Shown here one piece after another: positions 1-7,948 of a stretch of 64,000 nucleotides of DNA; positions within the stretch are counted from its first letter, which is position 1, and every line of letters begins with the position of its first letter. The position numbers and the translations under genes were made by a program. The stretch spans positions 5,872 through 69,871 of the forward strand of contig JANOJB010000092.1 in the NCBI GenBank assembly GCA_031407985.1, written 5' to 3'. The DNA is from FEN-1088 sp031407985 (GTDB lineage: Bacteria; Myxococcota_A; Polyangia; Fen-1088). Under the pieces are notes generated by a model. That model had not been told where the DNA came from. It saw only the letters and a list, made by a program, of their open reading frames with translations, and did not search any database.

Positions 1-164
1 ACCCTATAGGGTGCGAATTCGTTCCATGGACGTGCGGGCTGCACCGCGTATACACCCGGATGTCATCGCTCGGCTTCCGATCTCGGGGCCGCGCACGATG
101 CGTGCAACAACGCTCTGACGCAAACGTCCTTGCGCTTGCGGGGTTTCTCCGCAATACCACGGAC

Positions 165-1091
165 GTGGACATTGAAGGTCGTCGGCGCTCGGACAACTTC
201 GAAGATCGTGGGCGCGGGGCCAGCCGGGGCGGGGGTGGTGGTGTGCCGCTTCGTTTGGTCTCTTCCATCGTCCAGCGGCTGGGAATCCGCGGCACGCTGG
301 TGGTGGCGGCGGTGCTTGGGGTCGGCTACTTCGTTTTGCCCGCCAGCTTCCGCCAGGCCATTTTCGGACTGTTGTCGGGCGAGCCGACGCAAGACGCGCT
401 GCCCGGGGGCGCGTCCGGCGGCAGCGTGTGTGGATCCTCACCCCAGAACGGAAAGGCGTGCGATTTCTCGCGGGTCGTCCTGGCATCCACCGAGGACGTT
501 TGGGCAGCCCAGTTTGGCGCCGGCGCGCTGCCCCGCTATGACGCCCAACCGGGCGCGTACCAGAAACCCACGCTGGTCGTGTTCGCCGACGCGGTCGCGA
601 CCGGCGGCTGCGGCAACGCCACCTCGGCCGTCGGCCCCTTTTACTGTCCCGGGGATAAAAAGCTGTACATCGATCCGGGTTTCTATGACGTGATGGAGCA
701 GCGCCTGCGCGCGCCCGGTGACTTTGCCCAGGCGTACGTCATCGCGCACGAGGTCGGTCATCACGTCCAAAACCTGATCGGTGCCACGCGTGGGTCCATC
801 CGCGGCGAGACTAAAAATCAGACCTCCGTCCGTGTCGAACTGCAGGCCGACTGTTTGGCCGGCGTTTGGGGCCACACCGCCCGCGCGTCACTCGCCATCA
901 CCAAGCAGGATCTGGAAGAGGCCCTCAACGCCGCCCACGCGATCGGCGACGATACCCTGGGCCACGCCAACGCCAGCAACTACACCCACGGCTCCAGCGC
1001 CCAGCGCATGCGCTGGTTCAAGAAAGGCTTCGACAGCGGCGACGCCCGCCAGTGCGACACGTTCGGCGTGGGGAGGTTCGGGGCGTTGTGA
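165..1091 (+). CDS. Neutral zinc metallopeptidase (YpfJ/KPN_02809 family)
   Basis: A membrane-anchored metallopeptidase of the YpfJ family; its substrate is unknown. From the GTG at 165 the protein has 308 residues. It opens with the family's RRSDNFEDR motif and a Gly-rich stretch, then a single membrane segment (about 43-62), and carries the zinc motif HEVGHH (about 195-200) followed by a third-ligand candidate in ELQADCLAG (about 225). The open frame continues upstream to an ATG at 60, but those 35 extra residues do not resemble the family, whose members begin with the RRSDN motif. I therefore prefer 165. A 57-bp piece of this gene recurs in diverged form near 1899. Family assignment is firm; the start is inferred. 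Confidence 0.9.
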   Translation: MDIEGRRRSDNFEDRGRGASRGGGGGVPLRLVSSIVQRLGIRGTLVVAAVLGVGYFVLPASFRQAIFGLLSGEPTQDALPGGASGGSVCGSSPQNGKACDFSRVVLASTEDVWAAQFGAGALPRYDAQPGAYQKPTLVVFADAVATGGCGNATSAVGPFYCPGDKKLYIDPGFYDVMEQRLRAPGDFAQAYVIAHEVGHHVQNLIGATRGSIRGETKNQTSVRVELQADCLAGVWGHTARASLAITKQDLEEALNAAHAIGDDTLGHANASNYTHGSSAQRMRWFKKGFDSGDARQCDTFGVGRFGAL

Positions 1092-1153
1092 CGGAGCTGG
1101 CGCCGGCCGGTGTTTCACGCTCCGGCGCGACCATCGCAGGAAGGAGTGGAAGC

Positions 1154-1285
1154 GTGGTGGACCGGACGGGCACGCGGGTGCTGGGTTTTCTGCCGAAGCG
1201 CGACGTGATTGCGGCGGCCAGCGCACCCGGGGACGAGGAAGTGACCATCGTCGGTGACTGCACGATGGGCGAGAGTGATCCGTAG
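1154..1285 (+). CDS. Small ORF, CBS-domain-like segment, possible remnant
   Basis: A 43-codon ORF with a good ribosome-binding site (AAGGAG, 7 nt before GTG). Its first half (VLGFLPKRDVIAAAS) looks like the end of a CBS domain, where a 'G-hydrophobic-x-x-x-R-D' pattern is typical. A complete CBS domain needs about 55 residues, so this would be a fragment. It lies between the metallopeptidase and the PIN gene. It could equally be non-coding. The 1092-1491 interval holds only this ORF and the one at 1367. Confidence 0.25.
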   Translation: MVDRTGTRVLGFLPKRDVIAAASAPGDEEVTIVGDCTMGESDP

Positions 1286-1366
1286 TTGGCGCGGCAGCTT
1301 GCCCGCCCCATCGACCAGCCGGACCAGCCCTTGTCGATGACAGGCAAGGTGGCAACGCCTCGTTGA

Positions 1367-1495
1367 GTGCCAGCACCGACGATTCGCAGAGGCTTGGAGC
1401 TCGTCGCGGCCGGGCGGGCCTACGCCGAGATTCGGCGGCATCGGGGCAAAGTCCGGTTGGCGATCGATATCGCCTCCTTGCGTGAGGATCAGTGA
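1367..1495 (+). CDS. Possible antitoxin remnant upstream of the PIN gene
   Basis: A 42-codon GTG-started frame whose stop overlaps the PIN start in a GTGA, the usual geometry of an antitoxin followed by a VapC toxin. The product (ending RLAIDIASLREDQ) is Arg/Glu-rich and resembles the C-terminal, toxin-binding tail of VapB-type antitoxins, but no DNA-binding domain precedes it: the frame is closed by TGA at 1364. I read it as a truncated or frameshifted antitoxin. The identification rests mainly on position. Confidence 0.3.
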   Translation: MPAPTIRRGLELVAAGRAYAEIRRHRGKVRLAIDIASLREDQ

Positions 1496-1866
1496 TCGCG
1501 GGGGATTCGAGTTCGTTCGTGGCGTACTTCGCCGGCGAAAGCGGCATCGATGTCGACACGTTGGATGCGGCGCTGAGCAACGGCCATCTGGTCCTGCCGT
1601 GCGTTGCCCTGACCGAACTCCTCAGCGCCAAAAACCTCCCGACGGCACTAGCAAAGACACTGAGGGAGATCCCGCGCCTTGATCCGGTGGACGGATTCTG
1701 GGAACGAGCCGGCATCTTGCGCGCGAAGATCCTACGGCGTGGATGGCGGGCCCCTCTGGCAGGCACGCTGATCGCGCAACTCTGCGTCGACCACAACGTT
1801 TCATTGATTTCCCGCGACGCGGATTTTCGGCACTTCGTCAGAGTCGGGGGGCTCGTCTTGGTGTAG
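1492..1866 (+). CDS. PIN-domain protein (VapC-like), probably catalytically degenerate
   Basis: A 124-residue PIN-domain protein starting at GTG 1492, overlapping the preceding frame by 4 nt. VapC toxins are Mg-dependent RNases that use three or four acidic residues. Asp5, Glu42 (ALTELLSAK) and Asp109 (LISRDADF) are present, but the central acidic residue normally found in a 'ADTLIA' motif is Gly91 here (AGTLIA, codon GGC at 1762). With the antitoxin apparently truncated, this may be a decaying toxin-antitoxin module. PIN assignment is firm; loss of activity is inferred. Confidence 0.75.
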   Translation: MIAGDSSSFVAYFAGESGIDVDTLDAALSNGHLVLPCVALTELLSAKNLPTALAKTLREIPRLDPVDGFWERAGILRAKILRRGWRAPLAGTLIAQLCVDHNVSLISRDADFRHFVRVGGLVLV

Positions 1867-2373
1867 GCCGTCGCGCCTGGGCCGGACGTTTTGGGCCGTT
1901 GGGCCGCCCAATTTGGCGCTGGCGCGCTGCCCGGTATCACACCCCACTGGGCGCTCACGCTGGCCGGATTGGCTTCCTTCCCGGCTTGCGGAATCGACAC
2001 GCCTGACGATGCGGAAAAAACCAAAGTGAGCGAGTTCGCCGAGCCAAAGTGCCTGGCGGCAATTCCGGACGCGACCAATATCAGCGCCGATGCGCTCTGG
2101 CAGGGAAGCACGCCAAGCTGGTTTCAATCTCGGCTGCGGCGGAACAAGCGACCAGTCCCCCTCGCTCGGGCGTTCGATCCCGGCACGCAAACCCGACAGA
2201 CTGCGTCTGCGGGCCACATTCGACGCGCAGATCAACAAGGAACCCTCCCAGCGAAAAACGCGTTCGTGCCCAATCAACGGATCGGGACGTCGAACGGGCC
2301 AAGCTCGCGGCTGACGTTGCGCCCTCTGGTGAGACGGTCACGCCGATCACGGCCAATCCCGATTGCCACGCCG
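1867..2373. other. 507-bp gene-poor interval with a diverged metallopeptidase fragment
   Basis: No intact gene is evident between the PIN gene and the SDR. Positions 1899-1954 align with 500-556 inside the metallopeptidase gene at roughly 80% identity with one single-base gap. The WAAQFGAGALP codons are kept and differ only at third positions there. The rest of the interval has no recognisable protein similarity. It looks like the remains of a second metallopeptidase copy. Confidence 0.5.
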
Positions 2374-3288
2374 TCAGGAGGCCTTCTTCGCGAGGACGAC
2401 CTCCAGCCGGGCCGTTTTCGATCCCAGCACGCGCTTGGCGAAGAAGATCTCCATCCGGGACATCCGTTGCTTGATGCTGCGTACCTGAAGCCGCTGAAAC
2501 GTCCGCTGAGGCAGAATCTTCTTGAGGAACGCGTACAGTTTTGCGTCTCCACCCGAGACGATGTGAAGCTTGCCTCCGTGGGGGTTGGTCACAGCGCGGA
2601 AGATTTCCTGCGCGATGTTGTTCGGCGACGTGACCTGCGTGATAGCGGTCTGGGCCGAATTGAAAGTGTCGTATTCCTGCCGATAGGCCGCGTACGCGGG
2701 ATTGGCCACGTCGGTGCCCTGATCGAGCTTGGTGAAGATCTTCGTTGCGTGAATGCCCGGGTAGATCGCCTTTACCTCGATGTTGAACGGCGCCAGTTCG
2801 ATGCCGAGCGATTCCGTCATGCCGCGGACCGCCCATTTGGTGGCGCCGTAGGCAGCGATATACGGGTAGTTGAACTGCGCGCTCGCTGAGGCGAGGTTGA
2901 TGAAGACGCCGCCTTTGTTTTCTCTGAAGTGGGGAATGAAGGCTTTCGTGACGGCGAAGACGCCGAACAGGTTGGTGTCGAACTGAGCCTTGATCTGTTC
3001 CATCGACGACGTCTCGGTCGGCCCCATCAGGCAATACCCAGCATTGTTTACCACCGCGTCGATCATGCCGAAGCGGGCGATCGCAGCCCGCGCCACCTTC
3101 GCAACCTGCTCGAAGTCCGTAACGTCCAGAGCGAACAGCGCCACGTTCGGCAGGTCCTTGAACAGGCCCTGGTGCTTCCCGGTGTCTCTGACTGTCGCCG
3201 CGACGTTCCAACCTGCGCTGGCAAACAATTCGACGGTGGCCTTGCCGAAGCCCGAGTTCGTTCCGGTGATGAAGATCGTCTTGCTCAT
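2374..3288 (-). CDS. Short-chain dehydrogenase/reductase
   Basis: A classical SDR oxidoreductase of 304 residues from ATG 3288, which is preceded by GAAGGGA. The N-terminal TGTNSGFG motif binds NAD(P), followed by the structural NNAG motif and the catalytic YGATK (YxxxK). A C-terminal tail of about 50 basic residues extends past the usual 250-residue core. The longer frame to 3363 would put the start inside the operator region. It is divergent from a TetR regulator across a region with two operator palindromes, so it is probably that repressor's target. The substrate cannot be read from sequence. Confidence 0.92.
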   Translation of the reverse strand: MSKTIFITGTNSGFGKATVELFASAGWNVAATVRDTGKHQGLFKDLPNVALFALDVTDFEQVAKVARAAIARFGMIDAVVNNAGYCLMGPTETSSMEQIKAQFDTNLFGVFAVTKAFIPHFRENKGGVFINLASASAQFNYPYIAAYGATKWAVRGMTESLGIELAPFNIEVKAIYPGIHATKIFTKLDQGTDVANPAYAAYRQEYDTFNSAQTAITQVTSPNNIAQEIFRAVTNPHGGKLHIVSGGDAKLYAFLKKILPQRTFQRLQVRSIKQRMSRMEIFFAKRVLGSKTARLEVVLAKKAS

Positions 3289-3333
3289 GATGTTCCCTTC
3301 GTTGCGTAGCGCCCCATTTTCTGAACTCGCGTG

Positions 3334-3386
3334 CAACATAAGAGACCGTCGGTCTCTTGTCAACGGACCGTTGGTCTCTTATGTTG
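3334..3386. promoter_or_regulatory. Tandem operator palindromes between SDR and TetR genes
   Basis: Site 1 is AAGAGACC-GTC-GGTCTCTT (3340-3358), a perfect 8-bp inverted repeat with a 3-nt centre. Site 2 is AACGGACC-GTT-GGTCTCTT (3362-3380), with 6 of 8 positions matching. The two centres are 22 bp apart, about two helical turns. The outer arms CAACATAAGAGACC (3334-3347) and GGTCTCTTATGTTG (3373-3386) are also perfectly complementary. This fits two TetR-family dimers bound on the same DNA face. Confidence 0.75.
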
Positions 3387-3427
3387 ACAGCGACGCCTCG
3401 GCGCCTCTGGCGTTATCCTTTGGCGTG

Positions 3428-4105
3428 ATGAGACGAAAAGCGACCTTTCGGCGAGCTCGACAACCCGAGCACAAGCTCGAGCGCCGCATGGTCATCTTGC
3501 AGGCCGCGCGGAGACTCGCGCTGCGCGACGGCGTGGCCAACGTAACGCTCGGGCAGATAGCCGAGGAGGTCGGGCTCGCGAAGTCGAACGTGCTCCGCTA
3601 CTTCGAGACGCGCGAAGAGATCTACCTGCAGCTTACCGCACAGGGCTGGCGTGACTGGGCTTCCGGCCTGCAGCAGCGGTTGATCGAGCGTCCTCGAAAA
3701 CGTGCGATGCCTGCCGCACGGCTCGATCTCGCGGCCGCGCTCGTTGAGACCCTCGTCGGCGTGCCGCTCTTCTGTCCGTTGCTGGCCGAAATCTCGGGAC
3801 ACCTCGAGCACAACGTGTCTGCCGGCGTGGTACGCACCTTCAAACTCGAGGTCATGAGCCTCATCGCCCAGCTCGCCCAGTTGCTCGCCAAGGCCCTGCC
3901 GCCCACGAACCCTGCACAGGCCGCGGAGATCATTTCAGCCACCGTGCTCATCGCCGGAGCGGCCTGGCCCATTGCTCACCCACCTCCGCAGCTCGCGACG
4001 CTTTATGCGTCGGACCCGCAGATGGTCGTGTTCTGCTTCGACTATGAGGCCGAGCTCCGTCGCCTCGTGCTGGCCTTGATAATCGGATTCGCGAGTCGCG
4101 CCTGA
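3428..4105 (+). CDS. TetR/AcrR family transcriptional regulator
   Basis: A TetR-type repressor of 225 residues. The N-terminal helix-turn-helix (LGQIAEEVGLAKSNVLRYF, about residues 45-65) is typical, followed by an all-helical ligand-binding region. The ATG at 3428 is directly preceded by an in-frame GTG (3425). There is no clear ribosome-binding site, and the open frame upstream runs through the operator region, so the start is chosen by domain fit. The gene is divergent from the SDR at 3288, and the shared region carries two palindromes that are likely its binding sites (autoregulation plus SDR control). Confidence 0.9.
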   Translation: MRRKATFRRARQPEHKLERRMVILQAARRLALRDGVANVTLGQIAEEVGLAKSNVLRYFETREEIYLQLTAQGWRDWASGLQQRLIERPRKRAMPAARLDLAAALVETLVGVPLFCPLLAEISGHLEHNVSAGVVRTFKLEVMSLIAQLAQLLAKALPPTNPAQAAEIISATVLIAGAAWPIAHPPPQLATLYASDPQMVVFCFDYEAELRRLVLALIIGFASRA

Positions 4106-4136
4106 AGCAGGCTTCGCAGTCGGCAGCAAGCGAGGA

Positions 4137-5348
4137 CTAATGGAGAACGCCTTTGATTGCCGAATACCAGACGTCACCCATGAGCCTGTAGCCGGCCTCC
4201 TTCGGATGAACGGAATCGGTCATGTACGCGCTCTTCCAGTTCGAGTTGGCCACGAAGGGCGTATACATATCAACCAAGACCACGTGTTTCCCCTGCGAGA
4301 CGCGCGTTTGCACAATCGCGGGCAAGGCCGCGTTGTAGGCCTGGGTGTTGGTGTTGGCGGGTTCCTTCTGGCTGGGCGTTATCTTCGCCACCACGATCAG
4401 GGCGTTGGGAGCCCCGGCAACAATCTTGTCGATCAGCTTCCCCAAGCGGGTCGGGGCGTTGGGCAAATCGAGGGTCTGACTCATGTCGTTGGTGCCGATC
4501 ATCAACAAGACAATGTTCGGCTTGTACTTGGTGATCAGACCCTGATCGACGAGAGGCGTTATCCCCAGCGATCCGTCGATGGTGTATGAAGAATGCCCTT
4601 CGTGGTTCCTCGGGAACGGCCTTCCGGCCAGCGTGGAGGGGCCGTCGGCACTGCCCCCTACGAAGGTCAGCGATTTGCTGTCCGCGACGGCCAGACCGAA
4701 GACCAGCGAGCGATATCCACCCAGATCCGTTGTGCCGTATCCGTAGGTGATCGAGTCGCCAAAGGGCAGGATCACACACGCCGTTCCGGCAGCGGGACAC
4801 GGGCTGTATGCGCCCGCGCCGCCGGTGGCATTGCCGCTGTTGCCGCCCGCGCTCCCGGCCGCTCCACCAGTACCAATACCCGCGCCGCCCCCGGTCGCAG
4901 CGCCACCGCTTCCCCGTCCCCCAGTTCCATCGGTGGAGCCCCCGCGGCCGCTAGATGTCCCTCCGGTTCCCTGAGTGCCGCCGGTCCCCAACGAGCCCCC
5001 TGTCGATTCTCCTCCCGTACCGGTAGTGACGGCCCCGTCAGAGCCTTGGTCCACCGTGCTGCCTCCCGTCCCCGTGGCGGAGGCGCCCCCGCTTCCCGTG
5101 CTTCCTCCGGTTGCGGCGGTATTCGTGCCGGCCGGGTGGGTATCAGCCGCGCGGGCATCGGCACCCGGGATCGATGTCACCTGAGTGGGAGCACAGGCCA
5201 CCATGAACAGCACCGCGCAGGCGCCGAGGAGCGGCTTCCGACGGCCGCGGGGGCCGCCCTGCTTGGTGAAATTCCGGACAGCATGTCTTGTCGACCCTTT
5301 TTGAGCCAAATCGTTGGAACGCACAACCAGAGGTACCGGTCCGGTCAA
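4137..5348 (-). CDS. SGNH/GDSL hydrolase lipoprotein with Gly/Thr-rich linker
   Basis: A secreted esterase-type SGNH hydrolase. A basic N-terminus and hydrophobic stretch end in a lipobox (LFMVAC, Cys at about 52), so the protein is probably lipid-anchored. Residues 79-180 are a low-complexity Gly/Thr/Ser/Ala linker. The catalytic domain follows with GDSITYG (Ser about 199), GTND, and a C-terminal DSVHP (Asp about 378, His about 381), giving all four SGNH blocks. The start is uncertain: the frame begins at TTG 5348, with GTG 5324 and TTG 5306 as alternatives and no good ribosome-binding site. The substrate is unknown; polysaccharide deacetylation and lipid esters are both possible. Confidence 0.88.
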   Translation of the reverse strand: MTGPVPLVVRSNDLAQKGSTRHAVRNFTKQGGPRGRRKPLLGACAVLFMVACAPTQVTSIPGADARAADTHPAGTNTAATGGSTGSGGASATGTGGSTVDQGSDGAVTTGTGGESTGGSLGTGGTQGTGGTSSGRGGSTDGTGGRGSGGAATGGGAGIGTGGAAGSAGGNSGNATGGAGAYSPCPAAGTACVILPFGDSITYGYGTTDLGGYRSLVFGLAVADSKSLTFVGGSADGPSTLAGRPFPRNHEGHSSYTIDGSLGITPLVDQGLITKYKPNIVLLMIGTNDMSQTLDLPNAPTRLGKLIDKIVAGAPNALIVVAKITPSQKEPANTNTQAYNAALPAIVQTRVSQGKHVVLVDMYTPFVANSNWKSAYMTDSVHPKEAGYRLMGDVWYSAIKGVLH

Positions 5349-5444
5349 AAGAAGGCTCAGGAAAGCCGCCGCACCTCATGGCGCCTTCCGCGCGCTTATT
5401 TTCGTTTTTGGCTTCGCGATGAGTGTGACATCACGGCGTCACGC

Positions 5445-5927
5445 TTACAGCCAGGCCACAGGAATCGCGTCGTCCGGCAGCAAGAACACCGAGACCGCAA
5501 CCGCGCCCAGGATGACCGCAAAACCCAGTAGGCCGATCCCAGCCGCGCGCCACGACGATTGTTTCTGTCGACCGGCCGCCAGATGCGCGGCGAACGCCGC
5601 CCCTTGAAGGCTTTTCGCCAGCTCCCGAAGCCCGAACGTGTACGCGATGGGCAGAACCGAGTTTGGAACACTGGCGGGCAGCAAGAGAGCAACGCCGATG
5701 AGTGCAAGCGTACCGAGCACGCCACCGATCAGCGCGCGTCGTTGGGCACCAGGGTTGCCGAGCACCGTGAAGTTCTGGGCCAGCAGCCAGCAGCCTGCCA
5801 TCGGGGTGCCGAGGAACGCGGCCAGCGCGACCTGTCCCGGCGAATAGAGTTTGCCCGGGCCGGATCCCCGCTCGGTTAGATCCGCGCGTGGGGGCTTGTA
5901 GACGTCAGGGGAATCCTGATGGCTCAT
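5445..5927 (-). CDS. Hypothetical integral membrane protein
   Basis: A 160-residue protein from ATG 5927 that I do not recognise. After a polar N-terminus of about 30 residues there are three or four hydrophobic segments: around LAAFLGTPMAGCWLLAQNF, around LIGGVLGTLALIGVALLLP, a weaker stretch near SVLPIAYTFGL, and GIGLLGFAVILGAVAVSVFLL near the C-terminus. A basic loop precedes the last segment. It is divergent from the YciI gene, whose start is 124 bp away. The open frame extends to 6368, but that part runs antisense to the YciI gene and lacks membrane character. Confidence 0.6.
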   Translation of the reverse strand: MSHQDSPDVYKPPRADLTERGSGPGKLYSPGQVALAAFLGTPMAGCWLLAQNFTVLGNPGAQRRALIGGVLGTLALIGVALLLPASVPNSVLPIAYTFGLRELAKSLQGAAFAAHLAAGRQKQSSWRAAGIGLLGFAVILGAVAVSVFLLPDDAIPVAWL

Positions 5928-6051
5928 GGGGTGTCGGATTCTATCGAAGATCCGCCCCTTTCTCGCACGTGCGCCCACGTGGAAAAAATTTGCACGTCGT
6001 GTCGATTTCGCGGGCGCCCGTTCGTCGTATCGGTAGAAAGGGGACACAACA

Positions 6052-6498
6052 ATGCGATTCATGGTGCTGGTCAAGGCGAACAAGGACTCCGAGGCGGGCG
6101 TGCTTCCGGACGCGAAGCTTCTCGGCGACATGGGGAAGTTCAACGAGGAATTGGTGAAGGCCGGCGTGCTGCTGGCGGGCGAGGGGTTGCAGCCGAGTTC
6201 GAAGGGCGCGCGGGTCCGGTTTTCCGCCGACGACAAACGCTCGGTGGTGGATGGTCCGTTTTCCGAGACGAAGGAACTGGTCGCCGGCTTCTGGTTGTTC
6301 CAGGTGAAATCCAAGGAAGAAGCGATCGAGTGGATCAAACGTTGCCCCCATCCCTCGCCCGGAATCAACGCCGAGATCGAGATTCGCCAGGTCTTCGAGG
6401 CCGAGGATTTCGGTCCCGCGATGACCCCCGAAATCCGGGAGCAAGAGGAACGTTTGCGCGCGCAGGTCGCTCAACTGGGCAACGGCGGCAAAGCCTAG
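6052..6498 (+). CDS. YciI family protein (DGPF domain)
   Basis: A small ferredoxin-fold protein of 148 residues with the family's DGPF motif (VVDGPFSETKELVAGFWLFQ). The N-terminus MRFMVLVKANKDSEAG is typical of the group often annotated as DGPF or PhnB-like. Biochemical roles are poorly established; some members are encoded beside ECF sigma factors, but none lies here. AAAGGGGA is placed well upstream of ATG 6052. Flanked by an unrelated membrane protein and an aldo/keto reductase. Confidence 0.9.
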   Translation: MRFMVLVKANKDSEAGVLPDAKLLGDMGKFNEELVKAGVLLAGEGLQPSSKGARVRFSADDKRSVVDGPFSETKELVAGFWLFQVKSKEEAIEWIKRCPHPSPGINAEIEIRQVFEAEDFGPAMTPEIREQEERLRAQVAQLGNGGKA

Positions 6499-6521
6499 TC
6501 GCGCGCCGGCCGTCGGGCGCG

Positions 6522-7385
6522 TTACGGCGGGCCCGCGGCGCGGCCGATGACCGCCATGTCGCGGGCGTCCAACTCGAACCCGAACGAATCCAGATCCTCG
6601 CGCATGTGCGCGGGGTCGGACGTGCCGGTCAGCGGGATGATTCCGCTTTGCAACGCGAACCGAAACACCACCTGTGGCAGCGTGCGGCCGGTGCGCGCCA
6701 CGACGCGCGACACCGCCGCCGTGCCCAATTCGCGTCGGTTGGCGGTCAGCAACGAGAAGCCTTGATACGCGATGCCGTGGGTGCCGCAGAAGTCGCGCAC
6801 GCGGCGGTCCCAGCCGGTGCGCGCGTAGCAACGGTTCTGGACGAACGCGGGTTTGATTGCGGCGCCGTTGTACAACGCCGCAAGCTGCTCGTGGTCCACG
6901 TTGCTCACGCCCAGCAGGCGAATCTGCCCCGCGCGCGCCAGGTTCTCCATCGCGCGCCAGACCTCCCAGTCTTCCGCGCCAATGCCGTCACCCGTGTACG
7001 GACCGTGCAGCAGATACGAATCAACGTACGACGTTCCCAGGTGTTCCAGCGAACTTGCGAACGACTGCGTCACCTGCGCCGCCAGGGCGGCGTCGCGATC
7101 GTACGGCAGGCGGTGGTCTTGACCACGGGTGTAAGTGAACTTGGTTTGCAGGAACAGATCAGCCCGCGCGACCGCGCGGCCAGCCAGCGCGTCGCCGACG
7201 GCTGCACCAACCGCCGCTTCGACATAGTGGCGGCGCTGGTTCGCCGTGTCGATGGCGACGAAGCCGGCCGACAGCGCCAGCGCGGTGAGATCCTTGGTTC
7301 GCTCTTCCTTCCACGCTGTGCCGTAGAAGAAGGAGGGGACCGTGACGCCTGCGACCGTGATCGCGCCTGACACTGGGTTAGCCAT
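6522..7385 (-). CDS. Aldo/keto reductase
   Basis: An NADPH-dependent aldo/keto reductase of 287 residues (TIM barrel). Visible family residues include the catalytic Asp in AIDTANQRRHY, Lys in LQTKF and His in SYLLHGP, with GVSNV and the cofactor region IPLTGTSDPAHMREDL near the C-terminus. I choose ATG 7385. An in-frame ATG at 7418 would overlap the start of the divergent NUDIX gene inside a TCATGA palindrome. The substrate is unknown. Confidence 0.9.
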   Translation of the reverse strand: MANPVSGAITVAGVTVPSFFYGTAWKEERTKDLTALALSAGFVAIDTANQRRHYVEAAVGAAVGDALAGRAVARADLFLQTKFTYTRGQDHRLPYDRDAALAAQVTQSFASSLEHLGTSYVDSYLLHGPYTGDGIGAEDWEVWRAMENLARAGQIRLLGVSNVDHEQLAALYNGAAIKPAFVQNRCYARTGWDRRVRDFCGTHGIAYQGFSLLTANRRELGTAAVSRVVARTGRTLPQVVFRFALQSGIIPLTGTSDPAHMREDLDSFGFELDARDMAVIGRAAGPP

Positions 7386-7416
7386 GCTTCGCGATCGAGG
7401 ATAGACCAGATTCGTC

Positions 7417-7932
7417 ATGACCAAGCCCACGACCAAGTCCACGACCAAGTCCACGACCAAGACAAGCGCCGGCATCCTGTTGTTTCGACGCACCAACGGC
7501 GTGCTCGAAGTGCTGCTGGCGCATCCGGGCGGCCCCTACTGGGCCAAGAAAGACGAACATTCCTGGTCGATCCCCAAGGGAGAATTCGACGCCGAGGACG
7601 CGCTGGAGGCAGCGAAGAGGGAATTTGGCGAGGAAACCGGAGGCACCATCACGGGTGACGCGATCCCGTTGTCGCCGGTGAAGCAGAAGGGCGGCAAGGT
7701 CGTTCACGCCTTCGCCGTCGAACAGGACTTCGATCCCGCCGGCCTGACGTCCAACCCGTTCGCGATGGAATGGCCCCCGAAGTCGGGTCAGGTTGGCCAG
7801 TATCCCGAGATCGATCGCGCGGCGTGGTTCCTGCCCGATGTCGCAAGGACAAAACTGATGACCGGCCAGGTTCCTCTGCTCGACCAACTGATAACGCTTC
7901 TGTCGCCGGGGGTAGCTGACGCCGCCCCCTGA
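7417..7932 (+). CDS. NUDIX hydrolase
   Basis: A 171-residue NUDIX-fold pyrophosphohydrolase. The NUDIX box is seen as GEFDAEDALEAAKREFGEET, with the metal-binding REFGEE intact. The loop is one residue shorter than the canonical GX5EX7REUXEEXGU. The family member with an IPKGE lead-in is often annotated as diadenosine polyphosphate or dinucleoside hydrolase. The first 15 residues are a Thr/Lys repeat from a 12-bp tandem repeat (ACGACCAAGTCC) at about 7425-7460. It is divergent from the aldo/keto reductase with almost no spacer. Confidence 0.88.
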   Translation: MTKPTTKSTTKSTTKTSAGILLFRRTNGVLEVLLAHPGGPYWAKKDEHSWSIPKGEFDAEDALEAAKREFGEETGGTITGDAIPLSPVKQKGGKVVHAFAVEQDFDPAGLTSNPFAMEWPPKSGQVGQYPEIDRAAWFLPDVARTKLMTGQVPLLDQLITLLSPGVADAAP

Positions 7933-7948
7933 TCCAGTGTGTTTTCTA

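Noticed and set aside
1..12. Perfect palindrome ACCCTATAGGGT at the very start of the window
   Set aside because: It could be a contig-end or linker feature; with no sequence to its left, nothing can be concluded.
888..2111. 407-residue minus-strand frame over the PIN gene
   Set aside because: Arg/Pro/Ser-rich shadow product without domains, antisense to a clear PIN protein.
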